A DNA stretch of 64,000 nt from Triops longicaudatus (GCA_022885665.1 JAGQDJ010000028.1:124001-188000); one strand, 5' to 3'. Positions 24,201 through 38,276 are shown, counted from the stretch's first letter. Program-made: numbers and translations. Notes: generated by a model from the letters alone, not told the origin.

Positions 24201-24860
24201 TTACGTTACATTCAAGCCAAACCCTCCAAACTTGAGACAGATTTCGCTAAGTCTTTTGTACTCAAGAATGCCGTAATCCCTTAGTACAATATCAACAATG
24301 TTTCTGCACTCGTGCCAATGTTGTGACAATTGGCAAGGCCAGAAATGCGGTCCATACTTCGAATCGTTTAGTATACTGTGTGTTGTTTTTGTCATGCATG
24401 TCGTTGCTTTCTTGATGAACCCGGTGTGAATAGTTCTAGTTCCGTGTTGCGGACATCTTAGTAAGGTGTGAAACAACCCAAGTGGCTGTTACACAGTTGG
24501 GACACAGGTGGTCGGAAATTGTCCTCATCTTTAAAGTCAGATTCTTGATTTCTGTTATTTTTAGTGGCCCGGAAACTGTCTCACGCGGACGAGTGACCAG
24601 GCCCAGCGACCATTAGCCAAAGACCGTATGAGTTGTAATCATTCGTTAGCTAAGTGCACCAGCAAGTCGTTTCCTTCGTTTGATTCTGACTGACTTTCCT
24701 TCCAAGCCGACTTCCTTTCTTTGTCTAGCTCTATTTTGCTACTTGCCTGTCGTAGCCAACACGACATTTGAGGGCGTGCAACAATAGAAAACCCTGTGCA
24801 CAAAGCCAAAAATTGCTCACTGCCATTAAGTGGGCCCCTGTTGGTTAATGTGCACTGCAT
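24201..24860 (-). pseudogene. Decayed non-LTR retrotransposon, C-terminal RNase H / zinc-knuckle region
   Basis: On the minus strand one frame reads SESNEGNDLLVHLANE (just before a stop near 24637), which resembles the C-terminal end of RNase H in LINE-type polyproteins (EGNE.AD.LA.E). Downstream, in another frame, comes SGPLKITEIKNL...ISDHLCPNC, then in a third frame FHTLLRCPQ. Together these read like the C-x2-C...H-x4-C-P knuckle that follows RNase H in such elements. At least two frameshifts and several stops break it. The match is by eye to family pattern only, and no reverse transcriptase was found upstream, so this is a tentative call. Confidence 0.35.
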
Positions 24861-27800
24861 TAGCGTGAGTGCGTATACTGCACTGTATTGTCCATTTTGA
24901 GCGAAGCGGTCAGAAATGTTTCGCTTCTCTCTACAAATTTACCGCGATTTTTGTACCTTCGTGCTCAACGATGCATTCAAACTTGGGCAACTCGATCAAA
25001 ATAGGCTAAACAATAAGTAATCTGAAGCATTGAACACAACAATATTTCATGTAACAAGCAAGAAGAATATGAATGCGTCATTTTCAATCGTCCTTTTTAT
25101 ACTGCAATTTAGAAAACGAGCAGAAGTGCATCACAAGCAAAAGGTGCGTTACGCACCATATTTCATACCGCTTCTTACGGGTGGTATTTTAGGGTGACGT
25201 TGCTAAAACACTCCTTTCGCTTGTGGCTTTCTTCATAAACTTTTTACATTCTTATATTTCGATTACCTCACGTAGTGAGTGATGCGTGCTTTCAACTATA
25301 TAGCTTTCTTTTGAGTGACAGGACAATGCCGTGCCTTTGCCGCTTAACGTACACCTAAGAAAACTAAATGTGCGTGAACTGTACGATATGACACTGGACA
25401 AAGATCCACATGCCGGGTTGAATTGAATTGAAGTAGCTTTCAGGGTGGGAACAGATTCCCATGTTTGTGTTACACGAACCAACTTTTTTCTTAACTACTA
25501 AGCGAACTATTACATTTTAGTGCTGTAAGATTCCTAACACTTAAATCTTTACTCCAGTTCACAACTGGCATGCAAAGGGCTTATGTGGAAGACTGTAACG
25601 TGCACATTTAAATATTTAGACAACCATAGGAAACGTATCAATGTGTGAAATTAAGCATTGCGTGATCTTTTGAGAAAAAATAAAAAATTTTCCCATATAT
25701 ATTGTATAGACTCCAAAGAAAAATATAATTCTCTTATGTTTCACGGTGATGTGCCAAGGCGCACAGTCAGGCCATTATTCGGGATTTCGGTTCGGGGGGA
25801 TGTGGTCGAAGTTTCGTGAGGAGTTTTATCATAACGATTTTTTTTTACATTTGGCGTTTCCTTATCTTCCCCTTTCTCTAGAAAACATTTCGGGTTGAAG
25901 TCGTTTGACACCACTCCCCCCTTAATACGGCCCAAGTCCTGTACAGTAGTATGGGAAGATTCCAAATCAGTTAGACCTCAGCCTATGGGCTACTTGCGGC
26001 GGGAAGATGATGTTTATTTGTGATAAAATAATTTAAAACATGTTTTTTCCTTATTTATAGTGATATATGAACAGTTTACTTGCCTTTGGCGACAAAAATC
26101 TAAAACTTTTGGTTTATAGGCATTTGAAACTAATGTCGTTTATAGTGGGCGTTTACATATGTAAGCTACCTTATTTTGTTTTTAAATGCATTTGGTTTAT
26201 TTAGTTGAACTCCTTTCGACTGAAAAAAACTTGAATAATTAGCACGACCGGCAAGAAAAAAATATTACAAGTTAATTATGTACAAGATCGTCGTATGCTT
26301 TGCTTTTGTCAGGTAGCTGTTGGCAACGTTAATAAATCCGCTCACGAGCTCTGTCAATAGAACCAAGTTTTAATACACTTTGAAGCCTTGGAAAAGCAGC
26401 GCTGCTTAGGTACATAATCAAGAAGCTTTGGGGACCGCGAACGTCAACACCCAAAGTCTTCATGGAGGCCACGGCTTTTGCTACTGTGGTTCTAGATTTA
26501 CTATTATACTTGTCGTGATATCTCTTTCTATAACCCTGTACCCAAACCTCAAGGCGAATTCTCCATCGTGAACACTGATTAACTTGCACCGCTCCCCTAA
26601 GCGGATTGGAGCCTTTTCCCAAGTGATTTGGTATAAGGACGTTACGCACATAACCGCCAGTTTTCAATCAAAACGGATGAAAAGGATGTTCACCAAAGAG
26701 AAGTGTACAGCTTTCGGTCAAATTATTGTATAAAAAGGGAAGAAAAATAAAAAGTATGATATTATGTAGACTAGAGTCCTGTTGCAAAACAAGTATACGT
26801 GCATCAAAAACCTTAGCACACAAAAGTGCTTCTAAGCGAAAAGCTTTTGGGACTAACATACGAGATTTGAAATGCACGTGCAGCTAACAAGACAAGTTTC
26901 TCTTAATAATGAACCCATTGTAGTTTGACAGTGTGACTAAAACGCGTTCTGTTTCGCTTGGATTCGCTCTAACATCCGTAACAGGCTCACAGGCAGCAAC
27001 ATAGGCAGTAGCATCCACTGAGATAACGATGAAGGCCAGGAACGCCAATAATGATGGAGATCTCCACTATATAAAGCAAGCGATGCATCCGGCGTTCGGA
27101 AGCTTTAGTTACTGTGCAATAAGGTGGACGAGTTTAATTACTTCCGAAAGCGACGCAACTTCCCAAGGGATGAGAAGCTAACGTAGGCACAAGCATTTCT
27201 TCTTAGCTAGCGATCCGCACTACATTCGTTTATTCGTCAACTTCTCTACCCTACCTAAACGGGGGTTCTACGATAAATCACAAAAGCCGGAAAGGTAATC
27301 ATATTAATGCAAAGCATAACTTTGTAATACTACCCTCCTAATAACTTAAACGAGAAAGTACCCAAATTTTATAAACACATTTTAAAGCGTCCAGAGTGTT
27401 TGTGAAAGGATCTGGCCTTTCCGGAAGAAGTCACTTTGTTTTCAAGAATCAAATTGCCAGGAAATTTAACTGGAGTCATAATGTTTCGACACAATTGTTA
27501 GAAAGGAATTCCTTTCGATAGATAGAATTCTGTTTAGCAATCAGACTTTGTGTGCGTATAGAAGTAATTTTCTGCACAAAAGAACTGCAATAAATCCTAG
27601 ATTTCCAGTATCTACCAGGGCCTAATTCATTCGTCGAGCACTACTAAGATGTAATTGGTCTAAGCTAAACCGTTGTCCACTTTGAGAATACAAGGATTGC
27701 ACAAGTCAATGAAATGTGAAAGAATACACACAGGGAGGGGATTAATCAGAACTCCGGCATCATTTCAAGCTTAACAGGGTCAACGGAAACAAAAGATGAA

Positions 27801-30773
27801 GAAGCACCCTAGTATTAGGCCTACTTCTCATCGACCAAAATAGTAGTTAATTCCAATTGTCCAGAGATTACAAATGGTCAAATCTGAAATCAATAAAAAC
27901 GACTGAGCTAACATTGATACATTTAGTTATTCACATAGATTACGAGAATGAGAACATACTACGAAAATTATCAATATTTACTTAAAAGAGATGGTTACGA
28001 TTATTTTAAAGTTCTTCAATGTAATCTCTATAGATTAAGATCGTAAGGCAGAGATTGCAATTGCGTATGTTTTAAACAAAGAACTCGGGGTGTCGGAAAT
28101 CCACACATGGAAACTGTGTTTTTGGGAAGGCGCATACGCTTCGGCGCCTACGGGATGTTATGCTATACCTAGTCAGTTAGAGGTTGGCATTAATAACCGC
28201 TATCAGCTCGTTTAAGCGCTGAACAAAAGACAGCTTGTCATTCAAGTGGTGCATCAGGAACCCACAGCGACAACAATACAGTCCCAAGCACCTAGAGCCA
28301 CAGGAGTGCCCAAGCTCACACATGATAAAGCAGTTTCCATTCATGATCCATGAAGCTACCAGAGGAAGTGGTGGGTTAGGGGAAGACTTTAACACTGGCT
28401 TACACTAACGATTTTCCTAAAAGCCTAACCGATGAATCCCAGTTCTAATTTACTTCTAGGGAAAAGTGGCAACCCACGTTTGAAGCATCTTTTACCACAG
28501 TGAAAGTATGCAGTCACAGTGCGTCGCGTGTAACGATTACTTAAAATATAGTGTGTACGGAAAAACATATCCCGGAACATTCCGGAGCTTAAATGGAAAG
28601 TTCTCAAACGTGTACAAACCAGTTTTTAGTATTTTCTTGCAGATGTCCGTTGTTATAAAGAATTTATTTTTCGGAATTGATCATGATGGTAAGAATAACA
28701 CGATTTAGCAAACAAAAAGTAATTCGTTAAACCAGTGTTGTTTTCAACCATTCCTGGATCGAGCGCGCGCACTTCTTTCATACAGGAATAATACGCAGAA
28801 GTAGATAGGGTTAGTTGAAAAAAAAATTAAGTGGACAAAACGCTTCTCGCTGTTCCCGCCGTAGTGTCTGTCAGCAAGATTACGAATAAAGCAACATAAG
28901 CGTTTTGCTTGCTTTTCTCTTGGTAAGATTTCCGTCAATCTATCTCTTGTTCTTCCGCGACGAAACTCAAATGTAAGTGGCGCTGTTCCCTGGCTCTTTG
29001 GTTGTAAGCTAAATCCTGCTATTGTTCACCTTCAGACATTATTATTCCAGGCGCCCGTTCGCTTGACAATATTGCCTCACACCCTTCTACAAAACCAACT
29101 TGCATGTATTGTACACAATTAAAAGCAAACAAAACTCCTTACGTAAACAGTGTTCTTTGAATACACGAAGCAATGCCCACCAGAGTCTTACACACACTGT
29201 TATGACGGGCGCTAGAAACGGGTGCTTAAAAAATTCTAAACACCAATAATACCCCCGAAAAATTTACAGCTATACCGAAAGATGGTTTGCGCCTCTAAGT
29301 TATGGTGCAACCGCCGATCATTACCCGAAGCTTTTGCACAAAATGGCGATCTCTCCTCTATATAAGGCAACGTTTTACTAATATTAGCAACTATTTCTAA
29401 GAATACCACTAGACTTCCTCAAGATTAGGTGGTAAAAATTGCTCAAAATTGGCATTTACAAATAATGCAAATGGCATACTTGAGTTCCGTCAGAGAGAGA
29501 ACCAAGATTGGGAGACAGTATTTCTTTGTAAACGGTAGGGCAAGTCATAAAGACTGCTCTGCTTATTACAGTTAATAAAATGAAAAACTATGCGTGCAAG
29601 TGGTTCCTAAGTTAAGCGGTATGTGCAAGTAATGAAGAAACTGTTAGTTAAAAGTTAAGTAGAAGCTAATGCCTTACGGCTACTTATTACACTGACAACG
29701 TGACACATGCCAAAGGCCTTCAATCTAACACAGTCTTTTGTCAAAAGATTTGTCTTAGCTTGGAAGACGACGATAAAAAAAGAAAACAGGATCTATTAAA
29801 ATGTTGTACCATTTGCATAGTGACAGAAAAATTCGAAGCGAATTTCCTGTTAAAAATTTTTATCTTTGAATTTGTGTGTTATGTGTATAGGGGACGGGAC
29901 AGTTGACGCGTCGGACAAGCAGTACAAAAATCACAACTTGTAAACCATAAAAGTTTGGATATGTAAGAAATCAAGCACTTAATGAATACGATGAAGGTCA
30001 CCTGGACAAAGTTTCTTCGAACAAGCCTGAAGCATACACGAGACAATATACAAAACAAATTTTCTGGCTCTTTTTGTAAGTAAAGGTTTTCCCGCCGTTA
30101 CGTTTTCGTATAGCATCCGAAAATTGTGCCTATATGATTTTGTGTACAGCATAAGCCATAGAACGATATTCTGAAAGCTCAGCCACAAGGATCCATAAGT
30201 AAACTTACAGGAGACGTGGAAATTCAAACGGGGCGCATTGGCACGTTTTGCACTGAAGCGTTTTTGACCGCTAGTTTTGTGTTGTGCAAATGGCAAAATA
30301 AAGAAAAACTGATTTTCACTCTAGTAGAGTGTTAGAAAAATTATAATTTACTTACACCTGTAATTTTTCATAAATATCCTACAACTCTACAATGTACGTT
30401 TCTTAAAAAGTTTACCTGTCGACTTTCTTATGGAAAACCACAGCCGTTTCGCACCGCCTCATAATCCAAACTGTCTACCCGGTATCTCGTTGTATACAAC
30501 TGGAAGAGCCTCCAGTTTTCATGGCCATTTGGTCTTATTTTTCGTCTTCTTGAAGCTTTCAATGTGTCGTTTGATATCCAGGACAATAGTCCACCTGACA
30601 TGTATGAATTTGGGCAAAAATTTTGTGTGCGCGTGACGTGAAAAATAAAAAAAAAAATAGAAAAGTACCCACATTGTACCCCTTCTCTATAAGGGTGTGT
30701 TTTGTGCTTTTATATGCTCAAAAGCAAATGGCGTGAAAGTGAAGCCCACTCATGTTTTCCGAATCCGCAGTAG

Positions 30774-30834
30774 GGATTCCATATATACATGAGGATATAT
30801 ACATACGGATTCCATATATTCAATATATACATGA
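30774..30834. repeat. Imperfect AT-rich tandem duplication
   Basis: GGATTCCATATATACATGAG at 30774-30793 is repeated as GGATTCCATATAT...ATATACATGAG at 30808-30834, with ATATATACAT in between. Confidence 0.5.
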
Positions 30835-31329
30835 GAAAAGCGTTTGGATGAGTTTGAGTCTTGTAATAACTTCTGGTAGACATTATTTAATATTTTTGTT
30901 CTATTATACAACTTTAGGAAATAATGAAAGGGGAAAATCTTTAATCTTTATCTCGGGTTCTTCAAATTTTCATCACGGTTTGTTGATAAATATATGTGGG
31001 GGCTTTATCTGTGCACCGTATACGTCTTATCCGCTTAAACTTTTCGGTTGGCATTCACCTTGTAAGCGATTGATCCGAACCCCTTCACTGATTAATAACG
31101 GTAAATCAGCCTCAATAGACATAATTAGACTTCTGTAACTTGCTCTTTTTTCCAGCACTGTACACATTTTAGGGCTAATTTACATTTTGTTTCTTTCGTG
31201 TCACATTTCCTGTCGACTCTTGCTCTTCCCACCCTTTTATGTTACCGACGCCTGGGTCGCCAGCGACCAAGAGGATCACTCCTCGATCAACGCAATCGAG
31301 TTTGTTATTTTTTCACAAACCGAACTACA

Positions 31330-31386
31330 GCAGACAGATAATACGTCGGACAACCGACATGTTCGTATTGAAACTTTTCTATAAAT
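31330..31386. repeat. Dispersed repeat shared with the Dpr intron, copy 1
   Basis: CAGACAGATAATACGTCGGA and the following bases through AAACTTTTC.TATAAATAA match 44284-44338 in the same orientation with about ten differences. The class is unknown; the conserved block is only about 55 bases. Confidence 0.5.
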
Positions 31387-33684
31387 AAATAAATATCTAA
31401 CATACAAAAGTTGGCGTAGTCGATCTTGAAATATATGGCGCAAATCTTGTTAGTATACGTGCTGCCACATAATGAAGTAGAGATATAAAACACAGCGAGT
31501 TTAATCTTCATTACAAAACATAACTTAACAAAATAATGCTAACGTATAAGAGCATAACAACATAACCTAAATAACTTACGTAATTGTAGCTCAACATAAA
31601 ATATTTGTGTACCATAGCAGACTTTAACTAATCTATCCCCAATTTAACTAGTCTAACCAGAGTTTTGGTGCACTGTAAGTTTTATCTATTTAATTATTTA
31701 TTAAGAATAACTCGGCTTCAATCTCTTGCTTCGACATGTCCAAATTGACTGAAGCTTAGGAACAAAGCTAATTAATCCGAGTAGAAATTAAAATAGCAAG
31801 TATAATGGAGGAAGAATGAAAGTTTTACTAAATAATTTAATTAATTGATTGGAACCAGTTATTTAAAATTAAGATATGTGCGAAAAGCGGCTGTTTAACA
31901 AACACTTGCAGGCAACTGGGCTTACCTGCAAAAACTGGCGCAATGGGGCAATCAAAATCTCAGATCTACGATTCCGCTCCAGCTCCAGTCAAAAATCTTT
32001 GGCCCAACAGCCGCAGCTCCGCTCCAAAGCTCCGAATGTAACAAAACTAAAATAATATAAAATATACAAGGTAATTAACATTACGCAATATAAAGTAAAC
32101 GAAATAATTAACCAAAATGCACTAAATTTTAACACTGTGTAACTTCTAAAGCGTTTAGAAGTACTAGTGTCCGTGGGCATATGGTTCCAGACCATGAAAG
32201 GTGTAGTCGAGAATGAGCCCGATAGATGGCTTAGACGAATCAAAACCGAATAGAGGAATAAAAGCGAAAAAGCGTCAATAACAGAGAATACAGAGCTGGC
32301 ACGCATGTAAAAGGCCTGTTCGAACATAAATAAATAAATAAAGAGAAAGTAAGTTCTCATGAGTGGAAAAGTTGGTAATCGGCTGCAAAACAGCAGCGGG
32401 TGGAAGTACGAGGCCTGCAAGTTACAAATTGATATAATTTGTCTTCAACATGTGCGCCTATACAGCTCTGGAATCGATACAGCTTTTTAATGATCGATGT
32501 ACGGTTTAGCTTTAGTTCATACTTCGCGCTCTGTGAAAGGCGGCTTTTATACTGCTCTGAGCAACCCATTCCTCCCCAGTAATCTCCGTGAAGGATCAAA
32601 AACTTCGTCTAAGAACTCTCATAAGGAACTGAATTGTGCCAGCTGTTTTACTCTACGGAGTCAATTAGTAGCCTCGTGCAGTGTATTTAATTGTGATATT
32701 TTGAGTGTTTTCAGGATTGTTCGGTAACAAGAAGCATACACCATCTGGTGGGCACAATTTCAACTTTATTCCTTCTCAAAGTATGTGTATATCAGTGTTC
32801 TAAGCTAGAGGGCATCGCTCAGCTTAAAACAAAAAACTAACATCAAATAGCGAACTTACATTTTCGCAACGTTGTGTTCCTTTAAATATACATAATGACG
32901 TCAATCGATTGTGGTTATATGTCTATGAACGAGCTGATGCCTTTCTGTAAAGTATCATTCAGGTAAGTCAGAAATATGTTTTTGTTTGGTGTATCAAAAA
33001 TACATTTATTTTTTCCTACTGCACTGTAACTTTTGGCATATTTTAAATTGTTGGCTTGTTTATTCATTTAGTTCCTTTCTCATACGATAGACATGCATAC
33101 AACTTTCAGATAATATATGACAGAAGCTTATTCGACGTAATATAACAAAACATAGAGTCTCTTACAAATTACGCCCTAACATTTAGGAAGTGCGAAATCC
33201 GCCATTAGACCCTAACACTGAAAGGTGCCATAAGGCTTTGTTGAGATTCACCTTTTCCCCCTTGCTTCTTCTTTGTTGGTCAAAGTAAAAGGCTTGAGGT
33301 GCATTTTATCGTGAACTAAACTGATCAACTAGACTGGCCAGTTAGTACAATTGGCGTTTTCGCGTGTATGGAAAATTCTCAACGGTCATTTTGGCGTGAA
33401 CTCATTAGTTGCGTTGATTGCAATTGCCCCTTCCTGCTCTACCGTGCTGGGGGAGCAGAATACAACGGAGATAGCCATTTAACCCCGCCTACTGCGTTCC
33501 ACATAAACAGTTCTTCCCTCAATTGAACGGAGAGCTGCTCAACGCGTATTTCGGTGTCAACGCAGAGAAGAACTAGCCAACGGATCAATTTACGATAAAA
33601 TGCACCCTTGCAGTTGTTACCCAAGGTTATTAAAACAAGATTAAGCTGTCGTGGTCACTAGCGCTTGAATTTCCACAGGGGTAT

Positions 33685-34010
33685 TGTAGGTCACAGCAAT
33701 CGAAGAGATGTGTAGAGGGGAAGATCATACGCATTCTCCAGAACATAATTCTGAGGGAAATGTGTTTCCAGTACGCGAAAATGTGTTGCATTTTTTATCG
33801 GCTCTTGTGAAATGTAAAGTATATGGGAAGAAATGAAAGTCAATATAGATATATGAAAGTAAAAGAAAGTGAAGAAGACAAATGTACGAGTGTGATACAC
33901 GTCTATTTAGTCAAGAAATGTAAGAGTCACGTAGAATCCATATAAAGTAGGAGAGCGCGAATATAATTTATGTTGTCCTGTTCGAAAAAGGCGCGCTCGC
34001 TCGCAAGATT
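33685..34010 (-). repeat. Dispersed repeat, copy B
   Basis: Same family as 7215-7540: shared ATCGGCTCTTGTGAA, ACATAATTCT, ATATGGGAAGAAATGAA and GTTCGAAAAAGGCGCGC, in the same order and strand. No terminal repeats or intact coding frame. Confidence 0.6.
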
Positions 34011-34582
34011 CCGACAACGTTACGCTTCAATGCCATCTGTGTGTCCGCGGAACGTCCTAATCTCAAACCTGGGTGTTTGCATGTAATGGCGGATGTTTAG
34101 ATGACACTAGTGAAATTTGGTAAAAACTCAATAGATATTGTGTAATAGACATTTTTTATCGTTTTTTTTTTTTTTACATCTTACGGATGACTATTATTGG
34201 TTTTGATCTACGTACTTTGCACTGTGTCTTAGTCAACATTATTGCTTATAATGAGATTTTCATTGTACTGTTTGTAAGTTATGCTAGTTTTGGTTAGTCT
34301 TCTTCGGTTCTTTTTTAAAAATTGACAGTTGTAGATTGTAGCCTGCAACTTCCATTTTTAAATTGGTTAGGTTTAGATCAGATTCATGGAAAACCCAGAC
34401 TACCGCTCAGTGTGACACCTTTGTTGTGAAACATGTGCGACAAGCCAATTGTGCAAGCTGACCTGTTTTTATGGCGAAAAGTTTCCATACAGAAAGGGAG
34501 ATTGAATTTTACCCTGAAGGAAAACTTCTAACCCCTCAACCGGCTAACTTTGTTCTTGGCTATGAAATTGAATTCAGTATTT

Positions 34583-34584
<2 letters not shown>

Positions 34585-34620
<36 letters not shown>
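34585..34620. repeat. Poly-T tract (36 bases)
   Basis: An uninterrupted T run preceded by TTTA. Could be the tail of a minus-strand retroposon lying to its right, but that sequence was not recognised. Confidence 0.8.
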
Positions 34621-34625
<5 letters not shown>

Positions 34626-37600
34626 ATATATTAAATTAGTATTATGCTAGGGATTGTACTTAGTCATGGATAAGCCGATATTGTGTGTAAGTAGGTTGTT
34701 TTTGTTTTTCAGGAACACCGCTAGGATAATTGTGTGGAAGTAATATTTTTCGTTAAAAAGCAAAGTACGACTTTCCAATTTTTGGAGCGAACTTGTGGAC
34801 AAGTTTTCTATCAGTGGTGTTGAAGACCTTGGGTTGGGAAAAGGAAAGCTAAACTTGGCCTCAGCCGAACGAGCTAATGAGACGCTCATTTAGGTAAGCA
34901 AATCAATATTCTCAAGACGCTATAACCGCGGAGAGGTTAGCTTGTGAAAAACAGGAGAGGAGGGAGCAATCTTGAATGCAGGGACAAGCAGCTCTGGCTT
35001 AAAACTTGTCCGTCATAAGGCCCTGTTGCAAAGCGGAAAGAGCACCCAACGTTGGCTTTTCTCTCAGTGATAAATGCACAGGAAAACTGAAGGGAAATGA
35101 AAGACTTATCAGTCCCGAGTCGACTCAGCTCCTCTTAAGAAGCACATTTTTCGTCTCTTTTGCAAAACGTCAGTTAAACAAGCCACCGCCACACAGAGAT
35201 TAAACCTCCGCTCTACCCAACGCTTCCCTGTATCTCGATTTCCCAGCTGAATATTCCCGGTAACGTTTGTGGAAAGAATTCTCGAACTTTTATCTTAATT
35301 AGTTCTCTGTAACGCCCCGGTAACGTTAATTTGCCGAAAAGTTTGAACTAAATCATAGGCCAAATTCATACTTCCAAAAGTACGCAAAGAGTTTCTCTAG
35401 CGTTTGGCATTTTTTTTTTTACTGTTTTTACTTCCCCGAAACTACTTTATTAGGGTTTTTACTCTTTCACAAGCAGTCAGTTGTGGTGGCGTACTCGGAG
35501 AGCAACACTAACAATTCTCGGGACGCAACAACCAGTCCAATTAAGCTGTTTGAAAAGAATAGTATGACAATTGTCTTTGGGGAAGGGAGGTCGTCAAGGA
35601 AAAAATGTTTATCTACAGTCTAATAGCTAGTTTCGTATTTCCCATGCTAGTCATTTAACAAAACCCACTCTTTACGGGAACAGAAACGTCTTCTGTCGTA
35701 TTGTGTTTGAGAATTTATCTCGCCTGGCGCGTGCCTGTTCAAAAAGAAAACAAGGAAGGAAAAGGGGCGGATTAGATGCGGTGCAAATAATGAAAGAGTC
35801 GCTTGCTTGTTGCCAAGAATGAGAAAAAACTTGGACGACATAGCTTAAGTCATCTTAGTAGTCCGGTCGATTTTTGCCCTCGCAATATCCCAGCAAAACC
35901 TGCGTGTATGTTCTTTTTTTTCTCCATTGGAATTTGGCATCGCGTCCCATTGATATGGCCAACTCTTTATGTTCCCCTCGGTTAATTTGGGTTTAAGACA
36001 TTGTCAGTGTTGTCTGTGGCAGCGACCCCCTAATTAGCGCGCTTGCTCGACCACTCCGTAATCTATTGGTGGTCGGATATTTATTTCTTGTCTTTGTGAT
36101 GCAAAGTTAATTGCACTGCACCGTTTGAAGTAGACATGTCGTCCTCGGTATATCCTTGCCAGAAATTGTGACTTGTATAGTGGTCGGTGCAGTAGGGAAG
36201 TTCATTGTGACATTGGTCAGTAGGCTGATTAGGCGTGTCGCAAGCGTGTGGAATGAAGGATCCTGAATCTACGTAATGACAGCAAAGAAGATAAAATAAT
36301 TACAAGAAGCCCAAGGTACATGCTTCCATTAAAAAGCCATTTTGAACCTGAAAAGAAACGAGAGCGAAATTAACCTTTAGTATCCATTGGAAATTTCATG
36401 AATAGTGACTCATCCGTCTTTAAAAAAAAGCCTTTTCTATCGCGCTTATGCTGGTTTCCCTTTTATTTTATAAGCAAAGACAGAAAAGACGGGAATGAGC
36501 TAGGATCAAGCCATGCCATTTGAAAGATGGGAAAGTAGAAAAAAATGTGTGTAAACATGTGAGAGGAGTTTATATTTAGTCACGAAATTTTTTTTCTAAT
36601 TAATTTCTGGTTGTTGACGGGCTTTGCCTTACTTCCGGCCAACTTAGACATGCAGTAATTTATGAAACAATTAAGCGTATAATAGATCTGGCGGAGGTTT
36701 TTCCCGATTTTTATTTTGTTCATTTCGTGGCTGGCTTGGTAAGGATTCCTTGATGATCGTAAGTCCCAGAATTGTTAGTCTGAGTTACAACGTCAAAAGC
36801 GAAGTCGTGGGATCGTATTTCATTGCTTCAGAGATCATTGTCGGTTGATAAGAGGTAATAATGAGCGCACCAAGTATATTCTGCGCAACTTTGTGTTATT
36901 ACATAGTTTGGGCCTCACAGTTTATTTCGGGTCGTATTTCCGCATTTCACTTCCATACGTTCTCATTGTTTTGCCCATTAACCATGGTCCGCCATTCCAA
37001 GTTTGTTGCACGAATATGATTATTGGTTGAGGAGAGGAAATGTGCGCTCGGAAGTACGCTTTATTACTGTAACTGCGAATACTTTAACTTTCAGTGGCGA
37101 AGTATTACTCCCGTTTGGTCCTGACACTCATAAGCTACGTTCTTAGTAATTTCTGGGATTTCTTGTATATAATTAACGTCCAAAATTACAAGGCAACGTC
37201 AAAGTTTAACAAAACTTGGACAGTTGGCGAGTCTTTTATTGAGAACCGTGGAGACAATATATGATGTAAAACGCTTCGTCTTTACCATAAAAGCAACATA
37301 TGAAACCATCGGGTTTGGGTTATCCCATGTGACATTCGACGAAGTGCTAGAAAAAATGTTGGAGTAAGGGCACCATTTTTCTGACAGCCTGAAGATAAAA
37401 GGCAACTTGAGAATTCTATGTAAAATAGAAAAGAGGACTACGTGGCATAGTTTTCGGCCTTTTTGAGCGTCTCGTTTAATGGAAATGCCAGAAAGTGCAA
37501 TTTAAACGAATATGCACATATTGAACAACCAACTTCAGACCATAAGATGTCGAGTGTGAAACGGCACGATCATATTTGTTTACGTCGCTCGCAGTGTTAG

Positions 37601-38193
37601 TTTTATGACAACGTGCTTGTCTAGTTTTTTTTTTCTGGGATCTTTCTACGTAAGGTATTTTGAGTATGGCAAGACATTCTTAGGAAGAAAACTAGTTCTG
37701 CAACTGACGAAAAGGTGTCGTGAATCGCTGTTGCCAGGATTTCAACACCAGCCCCGTTATTGATTGTATTTCAGGTTTTTGTTTTACTGGTGGTAGAAGG
37801 TGGTCAATAGTGTAGCGTAAAGCCCGATGTCCGTGGTGTAATGAAACAGGAAGCAGTTACATACATGCAAACCCACAAAACTGATGGGTGGATTCTCCTC
37901 GGTCCTCCCATTCCCCTTTTCACCTGCACACTCACAATTCTCCCAGTATTCTCGCATTCCTGGCTCCATCTGGTCAACGCCTATTCGGCATTGTTTGACA
38001 GGGAGAAGCGTTGAAGCCTTCCCTTGGGCGTGTCCGTCCGTGAGCGTTGAGGCGTTTTCACTATGAAAAGTTATAAACATCTTGGTTAGTTTCAGTTGTT
38101 ACATTTAGAAGCGGTGCAGCAAATGTCTTATTTTCGTGGATTTTATCACGGGTTCAAAACAGTTCCTTGCGGAGTTCGGCGCCGTACCCATTT

Positions 38194-38195
<2 letters not shown>

Positions 38196-38243
<48 letters not shown>

Positions 38244-38244
38244 N

Positions 38245-38273
<29 letters not shown>
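38196..38273. repeat. Long poly-T tract containing one N
   Basis: 78 positions, all T except an N at 38244, the only ambiguous base in the window. The true length is probably uncertain because homopolymers are hard to sequence. Read on the minus strand it could be a poly-A tail following ...CGTGCGGGCACGGT. Confidence 0.8.

Positions 38274-38276
<3 letters not shown>

Larger units (their letters stand above)
24861..33684. other. Long non-coding region without a recognisable gene
   Basis: No coding exon supported. A 112-residue minus-strand frame at 26329-26667 and a Cys-rich 72-residue one at 28177-28395 show no recognised domain. TATA-like CTATATAA sites preceded by GATCTC occur at about 27060-27080 and 29349-29367, without genes after them. 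An imperfect AT-rich duplication lies at 30774-30834. A GCTCC-rich patch (31970-32035) stands out in base composition. Confidence 0.4.

Noticed and set aside
31989..32420. 143-residue minus-strand frame with hydrophobic stretches
   Set aside because: The hydrophobicity follows from AT-rich DNA, and the frame overlaps the GCTCC-rich patch; no membrane-protein family recognised.
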